From positions 248,001 through 312,000 of the forward strand of contig NZ_OY829948.1 in assembly GCF_963556105.2 (NCBI RefSeq): a DNA stretch of 64,000 nucleotides. Direction: 5' to 3'. A model generated the notes under the pieces. That model was not told where the DNA came from. It searched no databases and saw only the letters and a program-made list of their open reading frames with translations. Of this stretch, positions 8,910 to 19,123 are shown in pieces; position 1 is the first letter of the stretch; every line of letters starts with the position of its first letter. This DNA comes from an uncultured Tolumonas sp. Lineage in GTDB: Bacteria > Pseudomonadota > Gammaproteobacteria > Enterobacterales > Aeromonadaceae. Both the position numbers and the translations under genes were made by a program.

Positions 8910-9515
8910 TTATTTATGTAATGGTTCAGGCAGTGGCTCACCGGTGATCGGATGACGCGCTTCCAGAATCTCTTTCCGCTCCATCAGTTTAGAGATCAAC
9001 TTGTTATCCGCCTGCTTAACTTTTTCTTCAGCTACAACAGGTTCGTTATGTACAATTTCAATAGGTGCTTTCTTCGTCGCCGGTTTTTCAAATGCTAACT
9101 CGTTTGACTTAACTGCAGGCGTTTCTGAAAGCGCTGAGTCAGCAGAGGCTGATTTATCTTGAATCACGCAGATACGATCGTGATATTCTTCATCAATACA
9201 ATTTTCTAACAGACTATCGGCATCGATATCATTAGCAATAACAGTGATATATGCATCAGGCATTTTTTCAATATGACGGCCTAATAACCACGCCAGATAC
9301 ATTTCTACATGATGAGCGCCTTTACCTTTCGTTGACAACAGATCAACAGGCACACCACATTTAGTTTGAATGCGAAGTAACTCTCTTACAAATTCAACAG
9401 GTAACGTTTTTTGACTGGCACCAACAATAATCTCAAGCTGATTGAATTTAGACAAATCCATGTCAAGACATTGATTTACGGCTTGATCTATTACAATCAG
9501 TATATTTTTTTGCAT
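8910..9515 (-). CDS. PIN-like domain protein of unknown role
   Basis: 201 residues. The N-terminal 120 residues look like a PIN/NYN-type fold. It opens with a hydrophobic strand ending in Asp (MQKNILIVIDQAVN). There is a middle helix carrying GKGAHHVEMYLAWLLGRHIEKMP, comparable to the 'GKNALDFHIAYYLG' helix of small PIN-like proteins. A later strand ends in Asp (AYITVIANDIDADSLLENC). The remaining 80 residues are low-complexity, acidic/lysine-rich and probably disordered (EKPATKKAPIEIVHNEPVVAEEKVKQ). RBS AAAGGAT precedes the ATG. If the acidic residues form a metal site it could be a nuclease, but some PIN-like families lack activity. No neighbour suggests a toxin-antitoxin pair. Confidence 0.6.
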   Translation of the reverse strand: MQKNILIVIDQAVNQCLDMDLSKFNQLEIIVGASQKTLPVEFVRELLRIQTKCGVPVDLLSTKGKGAHHVEMYLAWLLGRHIEKMPDAYITVIANDIDADSLLENCIDEEYHDRICVIQDKSASADSALSETPAVKSNELAFEKPATKKAPIEIVHNEPVVAEEKVKQADNKLISKLMERKEILEARHPITGEPLPEPLHK

Positions 9516-9672
9516 ACCCGCTATCCTTTAATTATTTGTATAAATAGAAGTTGCCCTCTTGCCAAGGAAGTCAGAGTATCGGGCTTAGATTATTAGTTCA
9601 ATGCTCGGTTTAATGACTTTTCCAAAAAATATGTTTCTTGTGATCTACGTTTACACTTTGTATATATTTTAG

Positions 9673-9706
9673 ACGAAAAAACAAACAGGGGCCTGCATGC
9701 AGGCCC
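9673..9706 (-). terminator. Rho-independent terminator of metH
   Basis: The palindrome GGGCCTGCATGCAGGCCC at 9689-9706 is followed on the minus strand by TGTTTGTTTTTTCG. It lies just after the metH stop codon and reads as a classic intrinsic terminator. Confidence 0.85.
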
Positions 9707-9730
9707 AAATATAATAAATAAAATGTCACT

Positions 9731-12700
9731 TTATTCTATATCGTAACCCAGATTAGGCGCCAACCAACGCTCAGCATCGCTCAGTGTCATGCCTTTACGT
9801 TGCGCATAATCTTCTACCTGATCTTTTTGGATCCCTGCTACGGCGAAATATTTACTTTGCGGATGACTGAAATAGAAACCCGATACCGCAGCGGCAGGCA
9901 ACATGGCATACGAGTCGGTCAGTTGCATACCGATAGCTTGTTCGACATTGAGTAACTGCCACAGCAAGCCTTTCTCGGTATGTTCCGGACAAGCCGGATA
10001 ACCCGGTGCGGGGCGAATACCTTGGTAGTTCTCACGGATCAAATCATCGTTACTCAGATTTTCATCAGCAGCATAACCCCAATATTCTTTACGCACCTGC
10101 GCATGCAGATATTCCGCAAACGCTTCCGCCAGACGATCACAAACCGCCTGAATGAGGATCGCATTGTAATCATCACCCGCCACCTTATAGGCTTCCGCCA
10201 AAACAGCTTCGCCGATACCACCGGTGACAGCAAAACCACCGAAGTAATCAGCTACACCACTCTCTTTCGGCGCAATAAAGTCCGCCAGACAGTAGTTCGG
10301 GAATACCTCACCGTCACGCGCCTGCATCGCTTTATTTGTTTGCTGACGCAGGAAGTGGAATGTCTGCAACACTTGGCTGCGAGACTCGTCGGTGTAGATT
10401 TCAACATCATCACCAATACGATTCGCCGCAAACAGACCGATGATGCCACTGGCTTTTACTTCACCGGAAGCCTGCAACCGATCCAGCATCGCTAACGCAT
10501 CGTGATACAAGCGAGTGGCTTCGTCACCCACCACTTCATCTTGTAAGATGCGTGGGAATTTACCGGCCAGCTCCCAACTGAGGAAGAATGGTGTCCAGTC
10601 GATATATTCACGCAGCGTCGCAATCGAGACATCGTCAACCACTTTGATACCCAACATATTGGGTTTAGGCGGCTGATAATTCTGCCAATCCAGCTGCAAC
10701 CCATTAGCGCGGGCCGCTTCCAGCGTCACTGGCGGAGTACGTGGTTGTTTGCGACTGTGCTGCTCGCGCACGCGTGCATATTCTTCGCGTAAGCGTTCAA
10801 CAAATGGAGCCTTCTGCTCGGCACTTAGCAGATTTTGCACGACACCCACCGCACGCGAAGCGTTAGAAACATACACCACCGCTTCACTGTAATTTTGTTC
10901 AATTTTTACGGCAGTATGCGCTTTCGATGTCGTCGCACCACCAATCATCAGCGGGATCTTAAAGCCCTGGCGTTCCATCTCTTTGGCAACGTGCACCATT
11001 TCATCCAGCGATGGCGTGATGAGACCTGACAGACCGATAATATCGGCATTCACTTCTCTGGCGGTTTGCAAAATTTTCTCGCAAGAGACCATGACGCCCA
11101 GATCGACAATTTCGTAGTTATTACATTGCAGCACCACACCGACAATGTTTTTACCGATGTCATGCACGTCACCTTTGACTGTCGCCATGACAATCTTGCC
11201 GTTGCTCTGACCCGCACTCTTGCCTTGTTCAATATAAGGCTGTAAATACGCCACGGCACGTTTCATCACGCGCGCCGATTTAACCACCTGCGGTAGGAAC
11301 ATTTTACCGGCACCAAACAGATCGCCGACCACATTCATACCCGCCATCAATGGGCCTTCAATCACCTCAATCGGTTTTGCTGCCAATAGACGAGCTTCTT
11401 CGGTGTCTTCATCAATAAAATCAGTGATGCCTTTGACTAACGCATGTTCCAGTCGTTTATCGACCGGCCAGCTGCGCCACTCCTGTTCTCTAGGATCAAT
11501 CGCTTGTTGTGCTGCACCACCACGATATTTCTCTGCTATCGCCAGCAACTCTTCGGTCGCACCGGCATGAGTATTCAGCACCACCGCTTCGACTTTTTCT
11601 TTCAGCTCAGCCGGAATGTCTTCATAAATCGCCAACTGACCGGCATTCACGATCCCCATGTCCATACCATTTTTAATGGTGTAATAGAGGAACACCGAGT
11701 GGATCGCTTCACGAACCTGATCGTTACCGCGGAATGAGAACGACACGTTAGACACACCGCCGGAAATCATGGCATGTGGTAAATTGGTTTTAATGTCTTT
11801 AACCGCGTCGATGAAATCAACCGCGTAGTTGTTGTGTTCATCAATACCGGTGGCAACAGCAAAGATATTCGGGTCAAAAATAATATCTTCCGGCGGGAAA
11901 CCGACTTGTTCAGTCAGGATCTTATACGCCCGCTGACAAATCTCGAATTTACGCGCACGAGTATCCGCCTGCCCGACTTCATCAAACGCCATGACAATGA
12001 CTGCCGCACCGTAACGACGTAGCAATTTCGCTTGCGCGATGAACTTCTCTTCCCCTTCTTTCATGGAAATCGAGTTAACAATACCTTTACCCTGAATACA
12101 CTTCAGGCCCGCCTCGATCACTTCCCATTTGGAAGAGTCAATCATGATTGGTACACGTGAGATATCCGGCTCAGAGGCAATCAGGTTCAGGAAACGCACC
12201 ATACAGGCTTGCGCATCCAACATGCCTTCATCCATGTTGATATCGATGATCTGCGCACCACTCAACACTTGCTGACGTGCGATATCCAGCGCTTCGTCAT
12301 ATTGCTCTTCTTTGATCAGGCGTTTGAATTTGGCAGAACCGGTGACGTTGGTTCGCTCACCGACGTTCACGAACATGGAGTTTTCATCAATAATCAGCGG
12401 TTCCAACCCCGCCAGACGACAAGCGACAGGTAATTTAGGCAGCTCACGCGGTTTAATTCCTTCCACCGCTTTTGCCATCGCACGAATATGCTCAGGAGTG
12501 GTGCCGCAGCAACCACCGACCATATTTAGGAAACCTGATTCGGCCCACTCCCGAATATGGTCGGCCATTTCATTGGCTTCCAGATCGTAACCACCAAATG
12601 CGTTAGGCAAACCCGCATTCGGATGCACAGAGACATAAGTTTCTGAAATACGTGCCAGTTCCTGCACATATTGACGCAGCTCTTTCGGGCCCAGTGCACA

Positions 12701-13444
12701 GTTCAGACCAAACGATAACGGTTCGGCATGACGCAACGAGTTATAGAAAGCTTCGGTCGTCTGCCCTGAAAGTGTTCGCCCAGAGGCATCGGTGATGGTG
12801 CCTGAGATCATCACCGGTAATTTGAAGCCCAGTTTTTCAAAAACAGTATCAACCGCAAAGAAAGCAGCTTTGGCATTCAGCGTATCAAAGATAGTTTCAA
12901 TCATGATGATATCAGCGCCACCCTCGATTAACGCTTCAGTCGATTCTTTATACGCATCTACCAAAGCATCAAAGGTAACGTTACGTTTGCCAGGGTCATT
13001 CACATCCGGTGAAATAGAGGCGGTACGGTTGGTTGGGCCTAATACACCTGCCACAAAACGCGGTTTTTCCGGCGTTTTAGCATTCCATTCATCCGCCACT
13101 TTACGTGCCAGACGAGCTGCTTCACGGTTGATTTCCGCCGACAACTCTTCCATCTGATAATCAGCCATCGCGATACGTGTCGCGTTAAAGCTGTTGGTTT
13201 CCAGAATATCTGCCCCGGCCGCCAGATAAGCATCATGGATCGCCGCAATCACATCAGGCTTAGTCAGCACTAATAAGTCGTTGTTGCCTTTGAGATCGGA
13301 AGGCCAATCGGCAAAACGCTCACCACGAAAGTCCGCCTCTTGCAGCTGATAACTTTGGATCATGGTGCCCATGCCACCATCAATGAGCAGAATACGTTCC
13401 TGTAATGACTGATGCAGTGCTGATGTATTTACCTTTACGACCAC
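9731..13444 (-). CDS. metH: Cobalamin-dependent methionine synthase
   Basis: 1237 residues, against 1227 in E. coli. It transfers a methyl group from 5-methyltetrahydrofolate to homocysteine via methylcobalamin in the cytosol. Modules are in the standard order. First is the homocysteine domain ([13 protein letters not shown] near residue 20; zinc-ligand region GLNCALGP and [10 protein letters not shown]). Next is the pterin domain ([18 protein letters not shown]). Then comes the B12 domain with its ligand His in [12 protein letters not shown] near 765. Last is the reactivation domain with S-adenosylmethionine binding ([19 protein letters not shown]). It starts at GTG behind GAGGAAGCCCCC. metA lies 98 bases upstream on the same strand, so homoserine activation and the last methionine step are adjacent. 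Many antisense open frames across it are shadows. Confidence 0.97.
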   Translation of the reverse strand: MVVKVNTSALHQSLQERILLIDGGMGTMIQSYQLQEADFRGERFADWPSDLKGNNDLLVLTKPDVIAAIHDAYLAAGADILETNSFNATRIAMADYQMEELSAEINREAARLARKVADEWNAKTPEKPRFVAGVLGPTNRTASISPDVNDPGKRNVTFDALVDAYKESTEALIEGGADIIMIETIFDTLNAKAAFFAVDTVFEKLGFKLPVMISGTITDASGRTLSGQTTEAFYNSLRHAEPLSFGLNCALGPKELRQYVQELARISETYVSVHPNAGLPNAFGGYDLEANEMADHIREWAESGFLNMVGGCCGTTPEHIRAMAKAVEGIKPRELPKLPVACRLAGLEPLIIDENSMFVNVGERTNVTGSAKFKRLIKEEQYDEALDIARQQVLSGAQIIDINMDEGMLDAQACMVRFLNLIASEPDISRVPIMIDSSKWEVIEAGLKCIQGKGIVNSISMKEGEEKFIAQAKLLRRYGAAVIVMAFDEVGQADTRARKFEICQRAYKILTEQVGFPPEDIIFDPNIFAVATGIDEHNNYAVDFIDAVKDIKTNLPHAMISGGVSNVSFSFRGNDQVREAIHSVFLYYTIKNGMDMGIVNAGQLAIYEDIPAELKEKVEAVVLNTHAGATEELLAIAEKYRGGAAQQAIDPREQEWRSWPVDKRLEHALVKGITDFIDEDTEEARLLAAKPIEVIEGPLMAGMNVVGDLFGAGKMFLPQVVKSARVMKRAVAYLQPYIEQGKSAGQSNGKIVMATVKGDVHDIGKNIVGVVLQCNNYEIVDLGVMVSCEKILQTAREVNADIIGLSGLITPSLDEMVHVAKEMERQGFKIPLMIGGATTSKAHTAVKIEQNYSEAVVYVSNASRAVGVVQNLLSAEQKAPFVERLREEYARVREQHSRKQPRTPPVTLEAARANGLQLDWQNYQPPKPNMLGIKVVDDVSIATLREYIDWTPFFLSWELAGKFPRILQDEVVGDEATRLYHDALAMLDRLQASGEVKASGIIGLFAANRIGDDVEIYTDESRSQVLQTFHFLRQQTNKAMQARDGEVFPNYCLADFIAPKESGVADYFGGFAVTGGIGEAVLAEAYKVAGDDYNAILIQAVCDRLAEAFAEYLHAQVRKEYWGYAADENLSNDDLIRENYQGIRPAPGYPACPEHTEKGLLWQLLNVEQAIGMQLTDSYAMLPAAAVSGFYFSHPQSKYFAVAGIQKDQVEDYAQRKGMTLSDAERWLAPNLGYDIE

Positions 13445-13488
13445 GGGGGCTTCCTCAATATCGGTGATGCAGATAATTCTGAAACGGG

Positions 13489-13515
13489 GTTGTCCGGCAT
13501 CCTAGCAGGGACAAC
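13489..13515 (-). other. Hairpin between metA and metH
   Basis: GTTGTCC at 13489-13495 and GGACAAC at 13509-13515 form a 7-bp stem in the 98-base spacer. There is no T tract, so it is not a strong terminator. It may separate or adjust metA and metH expression; its function is unknown. Confidence 0.35.
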
Positions 13516-13542
13516 ACCATCATAACTGAGACGGGGGTGGAA

Positions 13543-14490
13543 CTAAATTTCCCAATTACTTTCGTTTGATTTATGCGTCAGTGTATTTAAATCAAACGGT
13601 GTCAGCTGATAAACGTAATAGTTCAGCCAATTAGAGAATAACAGATGCCCATGACTGCGCCAGCTATGGTGAGGCTGATTGTCTGGGTTGTTGTTCGGGT
13701 AATAATTAGCCGGAATGAGAGGGTCGATACCCGCTGCTAAATCACGATGATATTCATGGTGCAAGGTATCGGCATCATATTCTGGATGACCGGTAACAAA
13801 CACCTGACGACAGTCCTTACTGGCAGCCAGATAGACACCCGCTTCATCTGATTCCGCAAAGATACGCAAATCAGTGTTCGCCCGAACAAAATCGCCATCA
13901 AAAGAGGCATAACGGGAATGCGGAGCCAGAAACACATCATCAAACCCACGCACCAGCGGATCTTGTTGCTCCAGTTTGCGGTGATAATAAACCCCTGACA
14001 ATTTCACATCGCGGGTCTGTTTTTCCAGGCCATACAGCACTTTTAATGCCGCTTGGGCTGCCCAACAAAGAAACAGGGTCGAGGTAACGTTGTGTTTAGA
14101 CCACTCAATGATCTTCACCAACGTATCAAAATAAACGACGTCACTAAACTGCACTAAACCCAACGGTGCACCGGTGATGATCAGACCGTCATATTTATTA
14201 TCTTTGATCTGGTCAAAATCCTGATAAAAGGTCTCAACATGGATCTTCGGCGTATTTTTAGATTCCCGGTCATCGATACGCAACAGATCCACGATCACCT
14301 GCAATGGTGAATTCGAAAGCATGCGCATCAATTGAATTTCCGTCTCAATTTTTTTCGGCATCAAATTCAATAGCAGCACTTTTAATGGCCGGATATCCTG
14401 ATGCGCAGCACGGCTGTCTGTCATCACGAAGATATTTTCTTCGGTCAGCACACCCGCAGCAGGCAATTGGTCGGGAATTTTGATTGGCAT
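13543..14490 (-). CDS. metA: Homoserine O-succinyltransferase
   Basis: 315 residues from ATG at 14490, preceded by GGGAG. The open frame extends 5 codons further, but [11 protein letters not shown] aligns with the E. coli start MPIRVPDEL. This enzyme commits homoserine to methionine synthesis using succinyl-CoA (some family members use acetyl-CoA). It has the glutamine-amidotransferase-like fold: catalytic Cys in [12 protein letters not shown] near residue 142, catalytic His in [11 protein letters not shown] near 235, and the family signature [22 protein letters not shown] in the N-terminal third. Upstream MetJ-like boxes suggest repression by S-adenosylmethionine. Confidence 0.96.
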   Translation of the reverse strand: MPIKIPDQLPAAGVLTEENIFVMTDSRAAHQDIRPLKVLLLNLMPKKIETEIQLMRMLSNSPLQVIVDLLRIDDRESKNTPKIHVETFYQDFDQIKDNKYDGLIITGAPLGLVQFSDVVYFDTLVKIIEWSKHNVTSTLFLCWAAQAALKVLYGLEKQTRDVKLSGVYYHRKLEQQDPLVRGFDDVFLAPHSRYASFDGDFVRANTDLRIFAESDEAGVYLAASKDCRQVFVTGHPEYDADTLHHEYHRDLAAGIDPLIPANYYPNNNPDNQPHHSWRSHGHLLFSNWLNYYVYQLTPFDLNTLTHKSNESNWEI

Positions 14491-14515
14491 GACTAGCTCC
14501 CACATCTATCAGTAA

Positions 14516-14539
14516 AAACGTCTGGACATCCAGAAGCCT
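14516..14539 (-). promoter_or_regulatory. Candidate MetJ operator (three tandem met boxes)
   Basis: Three contiguous 8-mers, AAACGTCT, GGACATCC and AGAAGCCT, match the MetJ box AGACGTCT at 7, 5 and 6 of 8 positions. They lie 26-49 bases upstream of the metA start codon. Tandem 8-bp boxes are the known binding pattern of the MetJ repressor with S-adenosylmethionine. The match is by eye. Confidence 0.6.
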
Positions 14540-14743
14540 ACACCATCCAGGGTAGCCTGTCACCAGGATCTCTTTTTATATCTATTTAGTAAAATACGTT
14601 GCCGGAAATGACGCTGATCATCTGAGTAAAATATTCTTACTGAATCACACGATGAATTTTTTGCGATATCAGAAACAACAAATGCTTCTCATGACCGCCC
14701 CCATCCAGTAACCTAAGTGCAGGTTTAAGTATTACATGATGTT

Positions 14744-16021
14744 ATGGCAGAACTCCGTATATCCGTCGATCGATTACAAATCGGAAACTATATCAAGCTG
14801 CCTCTCAGCTGGCGGGATCACCCGTTCCTGCTTTCCAGCTTTATGATCAAGAAAGAAGAACAAATCCAATTGATTCGCCAACTTGGATTAAAACATGTCT
14901 TCATCATTCCGGAAAAATCTGACGCCCCACCTAAGCCCGCTGAAATTTTAGAGATGCCGCAAAGTGACATTGATCTTGATGATGAGATCGTGACACTGCA
15001 GGAAAATATGCACGCTGAAAAATTACAGCGAATTGAGCAGATGAAAGAGTATCGGCGCAATGTGCAAAGAACGGAACAGTCGTTCAATCGTTCACTGGCT
15101 CAGATGCGGGCACTGATTAATAAACTGCAGAACCGGCCGTTAAATGCTATCCGTGAAGCACACGAGCTGGTTGAAGATATCACCACGCAATTGATGCAAG
15201 CTGACCAGATGGTGTTGCATCTGATGTCTGACTCACCGGAAGGCGAAAGCCTCTATTACCACACGTTAAACGTGGCAATGTTATCGATGTTGCTGGCCAA
15301 ACAATGTGGTAAAACCGCAGAAGAGATCAAACTGCTCGGTATGGCCGCCGTGTTTCATGATATTGGCAAAATCAAAATTCCTTCGCAGATCCTGAGAAAA
15401 ACAGAACCGCTGACCAAACCGGAAGAGAATCTGTACAAGATGCATCCGCGTTATAGCCTGAGTTTGTTGGATTTAGCGCAGGAATTCCCCGCGCAAGCGA
15501 AAGGGATAATTCTGCGACATCATGAACGGCTCGATGGCTCTGGTTATCCGGAAGGGTTAGTTGCCTCACAGATCGACGATCTCAGCCAGTTAATGGCGGT
15601 GATTGATGAATATGACTCTTTGTGCCACCCACAAATTGGCGGGAAAGCTGCCGCGACACCTCATACGGTGTTGTCGTTCATGTTCAAGCACAAAACAAAA
15701 CAGCTTAATAAAGACTATATCGGTTTACTCATCAAACACTTAGGTATTTATCCACCAGGTAGCGTGGTTGAATTATCGAATGGTCAAGTTGGGCTGGTGA
15801 TGTCGGTTAATAGCCAACGTCTGCTGTATCCTTCAGTGCTGATTTACGATGCCGCAATTCCTCGTACGGAAGCTGCCGTGGTCGATTTGGAAAGTATGAA
15901 TTTAAGCATCAAGCGTGTGCTGTTGCCGTCCCGTTTACCGCAAGAAATCTTTGATTATCTGAGTCCGCGAACCCGCATCAGTTACTTCTTTGACTCCTCA
16001 AGTGGAACCAATGGTAGCTGA
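14744..16021 (+). CDS. HD-GYP domain protein (DUF3391 + HD-GYP), probable c-di-GMP phosphodiesterase
   Basis: 425 residues. The N-terminal DUF3391 region (ISVDRLQIGNYIKLPLSWRDHPFL) is common in front of HD-GYP domains. It is followed by a helical, charge-rich linker at about residues 80-130. The HD-GYP domain has HTLNVAMLSMLLAK, the metal motif HDIGK near residue 205, HPRYSLSLL, and HHERLDGSGYPEGL near 258 that carries the GYP signature. All expected metal ligands appear present, so c-di-GMP hydrolysis is likely. There is no signal peptide or membrane segment, so it should be cytosolic. Neighbours (metA, a CinA-like gene) do not hint at a particular pathway. Confidence 0.9.
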   Translation: MAELRISVDRLQIGNYIKLPLSWRDHPFLLSSFMIKKEEQIQLIRQLGLKHVFIIPEKSDAPPKPAEILEMPQSDIDLDDEIVTLQENMHAEKLQRIEQMKEYRRNVQRTEQSFNRSLAQMRALINKLQNRPLNAIREAHELVEDITTQLMQADQMVLHLMSDSPEGESLYYHTLNVAMLSMLLAKQCGKTAEEIKLLGMAAVFHDIGKIKIPSQILRKTEPLTKPEENLYKMHPRYSLSLLDLAQEFPAQAKGIILRHHERLDGSGYPEGLVASQIDDLSQLMAVIDEYDSLCHPQIGGKAAATPHTVLSFMFKHKTKQLNKDYIGLLIKHLGIYPPGSVVELSNGQVGLVMSVNSQRLLYPSVLIYDAAIPRTEAAVVDLESMNLSIKRVLLPSRLPQEIFDYLSPRTRISYFFDSSSGTNGS

Positions 16022-16061
16022 TTGTTAGCATCTCTATGCTTAACTCAATATTGGTATCCTC

Positions 16062-17219
16062 ATGATTATTGAAATTATTACCACCGGTGATGAAGTACTC
16101 ACCGGTTTTACCGTTGACACCAATGCGTCATGGTTAAGTCTGCAGCTGTTGGAACAAGGCTGGCAAGTTCGGCGTCGGCAAACCGTCGGTGACAGGATGG
16201 ATGACTTAACGAATCTGTTGCAAGAACGCAGTCTGGTGGCTGATGTCATTATTTTTAATGGCGGCCTCGGCCCAACTTCCGATGATAAAACCACCGATGC
16301 GGTTGCCCAAGTTGCAGGTGTGCCTCAAGAACTCAACACCGACTGGTTGGCCAATATGGAGCAGAAGTTTTCTAATCGCGGACGTGCCATGCCAATCAGT
16401 AACCGCAAACAGGCGATGTTACCGCAAGGTGCCACCGTGTTAGACAACCCGATCGGCACAGCATGTGGCTTTAAGCTACAAATCAACAAAGCCTTATGTT
16501 ATTTCACTCCCGGTGTACCGAACGAATTTAAACAAATGGTACAGCAGCAAATCATTCCTGATCTGCAAAAATATTACCCTTCCGGTGCTGCTACCGTTCG
16601 TCGTTACTTTACCTTCGGTATTTCAGAATCATCCTTAAGTGACCAGTTAGATACGCTCAGCTGGCCAGCGCATATTGAATTGGGCTATCGCTCATCCATG
16701 CCCATCATCGAGATGAAACTGATAAGCCAACAGCCCGATGCTGATTTTGATACGGCGGAAGCACAGCTGTTATCGGTGATCACGCCATATATGGTGGCAT
16801 CAGGCCACCTCGATATGCCAAACACCTTAGCTGAACTATTACAAGGGCCACTGGAAATACTGGAAGGTGGCACCTATGGACAGCTGTTGTCAGATTTAGC
16901 CCCAGCGATCCCCCAACTGTGTGGCGATTACCATGCTCATTTACCAGACAGTGCTGATGAGTTGCTACAACACATTCAACACCATTCCCGTCTGACATTA
17001 GCGATTGGTTCAGCCAATGAACAGCGCTACCCGATTGCCTTGTGGGATGGTTTACACGGTTGGGCCCAGACCTTATATGTCCGAACGCTGGATGTGACCT
17101 TACAGCGCCGGATTATCTCGTTTGCAGCACAAGACATGCTACGCCGTTATTTGCTGAAACTCCCGGCACTGGGTGAATACCAAACACTACAGCGCACCGA
17201 TAGTTCATATCGCCCTTAA
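16062..17219 (+). CDS. yfaY: CinA-like protein, YfaY type
   Basis: 385 residues, similar throughout to E. coli YfaY (400). The N-terminal MoCF/COG1058 domain is clear: MIIEIITTGDEVLTGFTVDTNASWLS, then FNGGLGPTSDDKTTDAVAQ, and NPIGTACGF and YFTPGVPNEF further on. This domain in other CinA proteins is linked to ADP-ribose/pyridine-nucleotide metabolism. The C-terminal part corresponds to a diverged CinA C domain without an obvious catalytic Ser-Lys pair, so nicotinamide-mononucleotide deamidase activity is doubtful. A 40-base gap follows the HD-GYP gene, and co-transcription is possible. Confidence 0.85.
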   Translation: MIIEIITTGDEVLTGFTVDTNASWLSLQLLEQGWQVRRRQTVGDRMDDLTNLLQERSLVADVIIFNGGLGPTSDDKTTDAVAQVAGVPQELNTDWLANMEQKFSNRGRAMPISNRKQAMLPQGATVLDNPIGTACGFKLQINKALCYFTPGVPNEFKQMVQQQIIPDLQKYYPSGAATVRRYFTFGISESSLSDQLDTLSWPAHIELGYRSSMPIIEMKLISQQPDADFDTAEAQLLSVITPYMVASGHLDMPNTLAELLQGPLEILEGGTYGQLLSDLAPAIPQLCGDYHAHLPDSADELLQHIQHHSRLTLAIGSANEQRYPIALWDGLHGWAQTLYVRTLDVTLQRRIISFAAQDMLRRYLLKLPALGEYQTLQRTDSSYRP

Positions 17220-17225
17220 TAGACC

Positions 17226-17259
17226 AGGCTGTATCTCTTTTGTAGCAGAGATACAGCCT
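17226..17259. terminator. Convergent hairpin, yfaY / YciI-like gene
   Basis: AGGCTGTATCTCT at 17226-17238 pairs perfectly with AGAGATACAGCCT at 17247-17259 (13 bp, 8-base loop). It sits between two convergent genes. No clear T tract follows on either strand, so it may be a bidirectional transcript-end hairpin rather than a strong intrinsic terminator. Confidence 0.55.
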
Positions 17260-17265
17260 GCGCAT

Positions 17266-17556
17266 TTACACCCCCAGCAAATTACGGAATTCATCCCCCA
17301 CCATCGTGGGCATAAATTCGGTGATCTCATAATCAGCTAGTTTATGCAGATGGAATGGGTCTGCCGCCAAGATCGGCTCCAATGTCTCCATGCTTTCAGA
17401 GCGTGCCAGGATAATACCGCCTGTTCTGGGTACTTTCCGACCGGAGGCAATAAAATGACCCGCCTCATATTGCTCTTGTAAGTAGGCTTTATGCGCATCC
17501 ATATGCGCTTCAATCTGTGCAATATCGGTTTTATAAGTGATAGAAACAATGAACAT
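17266..17556 (-). CDS. YciI-like protein
   Basis: 96 residues, a ferredoxin-like fold typical of the YciI/YCII family. Visible are the start MFIVSITYKTD, the conserved His region (EAHMDAHKAYLQEQYEAGHF), the 'SGRKVPRTGGIIL' stretch, and ADPFHLHKLADYEITEF, which carries the DPF motif of the family. The ATG follows CGGAGGTGCATT. Family members are small cytosolic proteins whose biochemical role is mostly unknown; some act as muconolactone-isomerase-like or dehydrochlorinase enzymes. No pathway is suggested by the neighbours. Confidence 0.82.
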   Translation of the reverse strand: MFIVSITYKTDIAQIEAHMDAHKAYLQEQYEAGHFIASGRKVPRTGGIILARSESMETLEPILAADPFHLHKLADYEITEFMPTMVGDEFRNLLGV

Positions 17557-17629
17557 AATGCACCTCCGCTCGAATAATACAGGTTAAGATTAAACCTTAT
17601 TCTGTATTTAGTATCAGTCAGTTATTCGT

Positions 17630-18124
17630 ATGATGCCACCGCTATCCACACGCCGATTATTTTTACAGCCGCTGGTTTTACAAGATGTGGTCGCGATCCG
17701 CGAAATAACAAGCGACCCTATCTTTATACAAGCAAGCCATCATTGCCTGATGCCAACGTCAGACAACCAGTTATTACGCTGGGCTATCGAACAACAAAAA
17801 CAACATCAGAATGGGAAAGGCTGTTGTTATGCCATCCGAGATATCAAAGGGAAAGCACTGATCGGATTAGTCACGTTGCAGTCAAAAGCAGAGCATGTGG
17901 AATTGAGTTATTGGTTAAGCTCACCATATTGGCGACAAGGTTTAATGACCGAGGCAGTATCTTGTGTACTCAATGAATGGCTACGTACTTATCCTCAAAT
18001 TCCCGTGCATTCCAATACTAATATCAACAACTTAGCCTCTGTCGCTTTATTGAGGAAAATAGGGATGCAGATGGTAAATGCTGAAGATAAAAATGAAACG
18101 CGGGCGTTTATTTTGGTGGGATAA
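17630..18124 (+). CDS. GNAT acetyltransferase, RimJ/RimL-like
   Basis: 164 residues with the Acetyltransf_3 pattern of RimJ/RimL-type enzymes. It starts LSTRRLFLQPLVLQDVVAIREI, has a middle strand KGKALIGLVTLQ, then ELSYWLSSPYWRQGLMTEAV (WRQGLMTEA is the acetyl-CoA binding loop), and ends with HSNTNINNLASVALLRKIGMQ. It probably acetylates an amino terminus or a small amine; the substrate is not predictable. Two adjacent ATGs open the frame and no strong ribosome site is visible. Confidence 0.82.
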   Translation: MMPPLSTRRLFLQPLVLQDVVAIREITSDPIFIQASHHCLMPTSDNQLLRWAIEQQKQHQNGKGCCYAIRDIKGKALIGLVTLQSKAEHVELSYWLSSPYWRQGLMTEAVSCVLNEWLRTYPQIPVHSNTNINNLASVALLRKIGMQMVNAEDKNETRAFILVG

Positions 18125-18127
18125 CTA

Positions 18128-18155
18128 TTGATGACCCCAACATCGGGGTCATCAA
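18128..18155. terminator. Bidirectional terminator, GNAT / fkpA
   Basis: TTGATGACCCC at 18128-18138 pairs with GGGGTCATCAA at 18145-18155. It lies between convergent stop codons. On the minus strand it directly follows the fkpA stop. Confidence 0.75.
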
Positions 18156-18165
18156 ATAAGCAGAC

Positions 18166-18951
18166 TTATTTTTTCGCTTCAGTTTTAGCTGGTGCGTCAG
18201 CCGCTTTAGCTTGGTCTTTAACGATTTCCAGCAGTTCCACTTCAAATACCAGTACAGAATTTGGTGGAATAGTACCAGCACCCTGTTCGCCATAAGCCAG
18301 CGCAGCAGGCAGAGTGAATTTGAATTTAGAACCAACTGGCATCAGCTGTACGCCTTCAGTCCAACCTGGAATAACGTGATCCAGTGGGAATTCAGCTGGT
18401 TCTTTACGATCATAAGAACTGTCGAATTTAGTACCGTCAGGCAGCGTACCCAGATAATGCACACGAACTACATCGCTGGCTTTTGGTTTTTCACCAGTAC
18501 CCATCTTCAGCACTTCATATTGCAGACCTGATTGCGTTACTGTCACGCCAGCTTTTTTCGCATTTTCTTCCAGGTATTTTTTACCTTTCTCTAAACTTGA
18601 TTTGGCATCAGTTTCAGCTTTTTTAGTTGCTGCTTCGTTAACTTTTTGATCATACGCTTTCAGCGCTTTTTCAATATCAGCGTCGCTCATCTGGGCTTTT
18701 TTCGCCAGACCGTCTTTCACGCCATTCATGATCATGTCGTTATCTAATTTCACGCCCAAATCCTGCTGGCGGGAAAGTGTTGAATTAATATAACGGCCCA
18801 TAGACAAACCAATCGCGTAAGCAGATTGTTGTTCAAATGTTTTTAACTCAACTTTGTCGGCAACTGGTGCTTTTGGCTCATCTTTCTGACAAGCAGTCAT
18901 GGATACTGCAACCGCAACCGCCAACAAAGACATCTTGATCATTTTTTGCAT
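18166..18951 (-). CDS. fkpA: FKBP-type peptidyl-prolyl isomerase
   Basis: 261 residues from ATG at 18951, preceded by GGAG; a GTG 12 bases upstream is less likely. It is an envelope folding helper. The N-terminal secretion signal ends VSMTACQKDE, which looks like a lipobox, so the protein may be lipid-anchored like Mip proteins rather than free as in E. coli. The FKBP_N dimerisation domain covers about residues 30-125 (SYAIGLSMGRYINSTL). The isomerase domain (VRVHYLGTLPDGTKFDSSYDR, VIPGWTEGVQLMPVGSKF, TIPPNSVLVFEVELL) covers about 140-245. A charged lysine/alanine tail follows. It is divergent from slyX, the same neighbourhood as in enterics. Confidence 0.93.
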   Translation of the reverse strand: MQKMIKMSLLAVAVAVSMTACQKDEPKAPVADKVELKTFEQQSAYAIGLSMGRYINSTLSRQQDLGVKLDNDMIMNGVKDGLAKKAQMSDADIEKALKAYDQKVNEAATKKAETDAKSSLEKGKKYLEENAKKAGVTVTQSGLQYEVLKMGTGEKPKASDVVRVHYLGTLPDGTKFDSSYDRKEPAEFPLDHVIPGWTEGVQLMPVGSKFKFTLPAALAYGEQGAGTIPPNSVLVFEVELLEIVKDQAKAADAPAKTEAKK

Positions 18952-19123
18952 TATTTTCTCCACGAGAAGGATTCCGGCTCTCTGTTTATCGGTAAAGAGA
19001 GGCTGACCTAGGCAAGCGCCTTATACTAACGCCAGTTGTAAATGAACAACAGGCAAATAAAGGTAATTGTGAGAAAAATGATACGGAATATAATGCAGAG
19101 GATAAATACCAAAGAGTGAACCG

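Noticed and set aside
9980..13157. Several plus-strand open frames across metH
   Set aside because: All lie antisense to a fully conserved metH and have no ribosome sites or recognisable domains.
17226..17259. 13-bp inverted repeat as an operator
   Set aside because: Its place between two convergent stop codons fits a transcript-end hairpin better than a regulator site.
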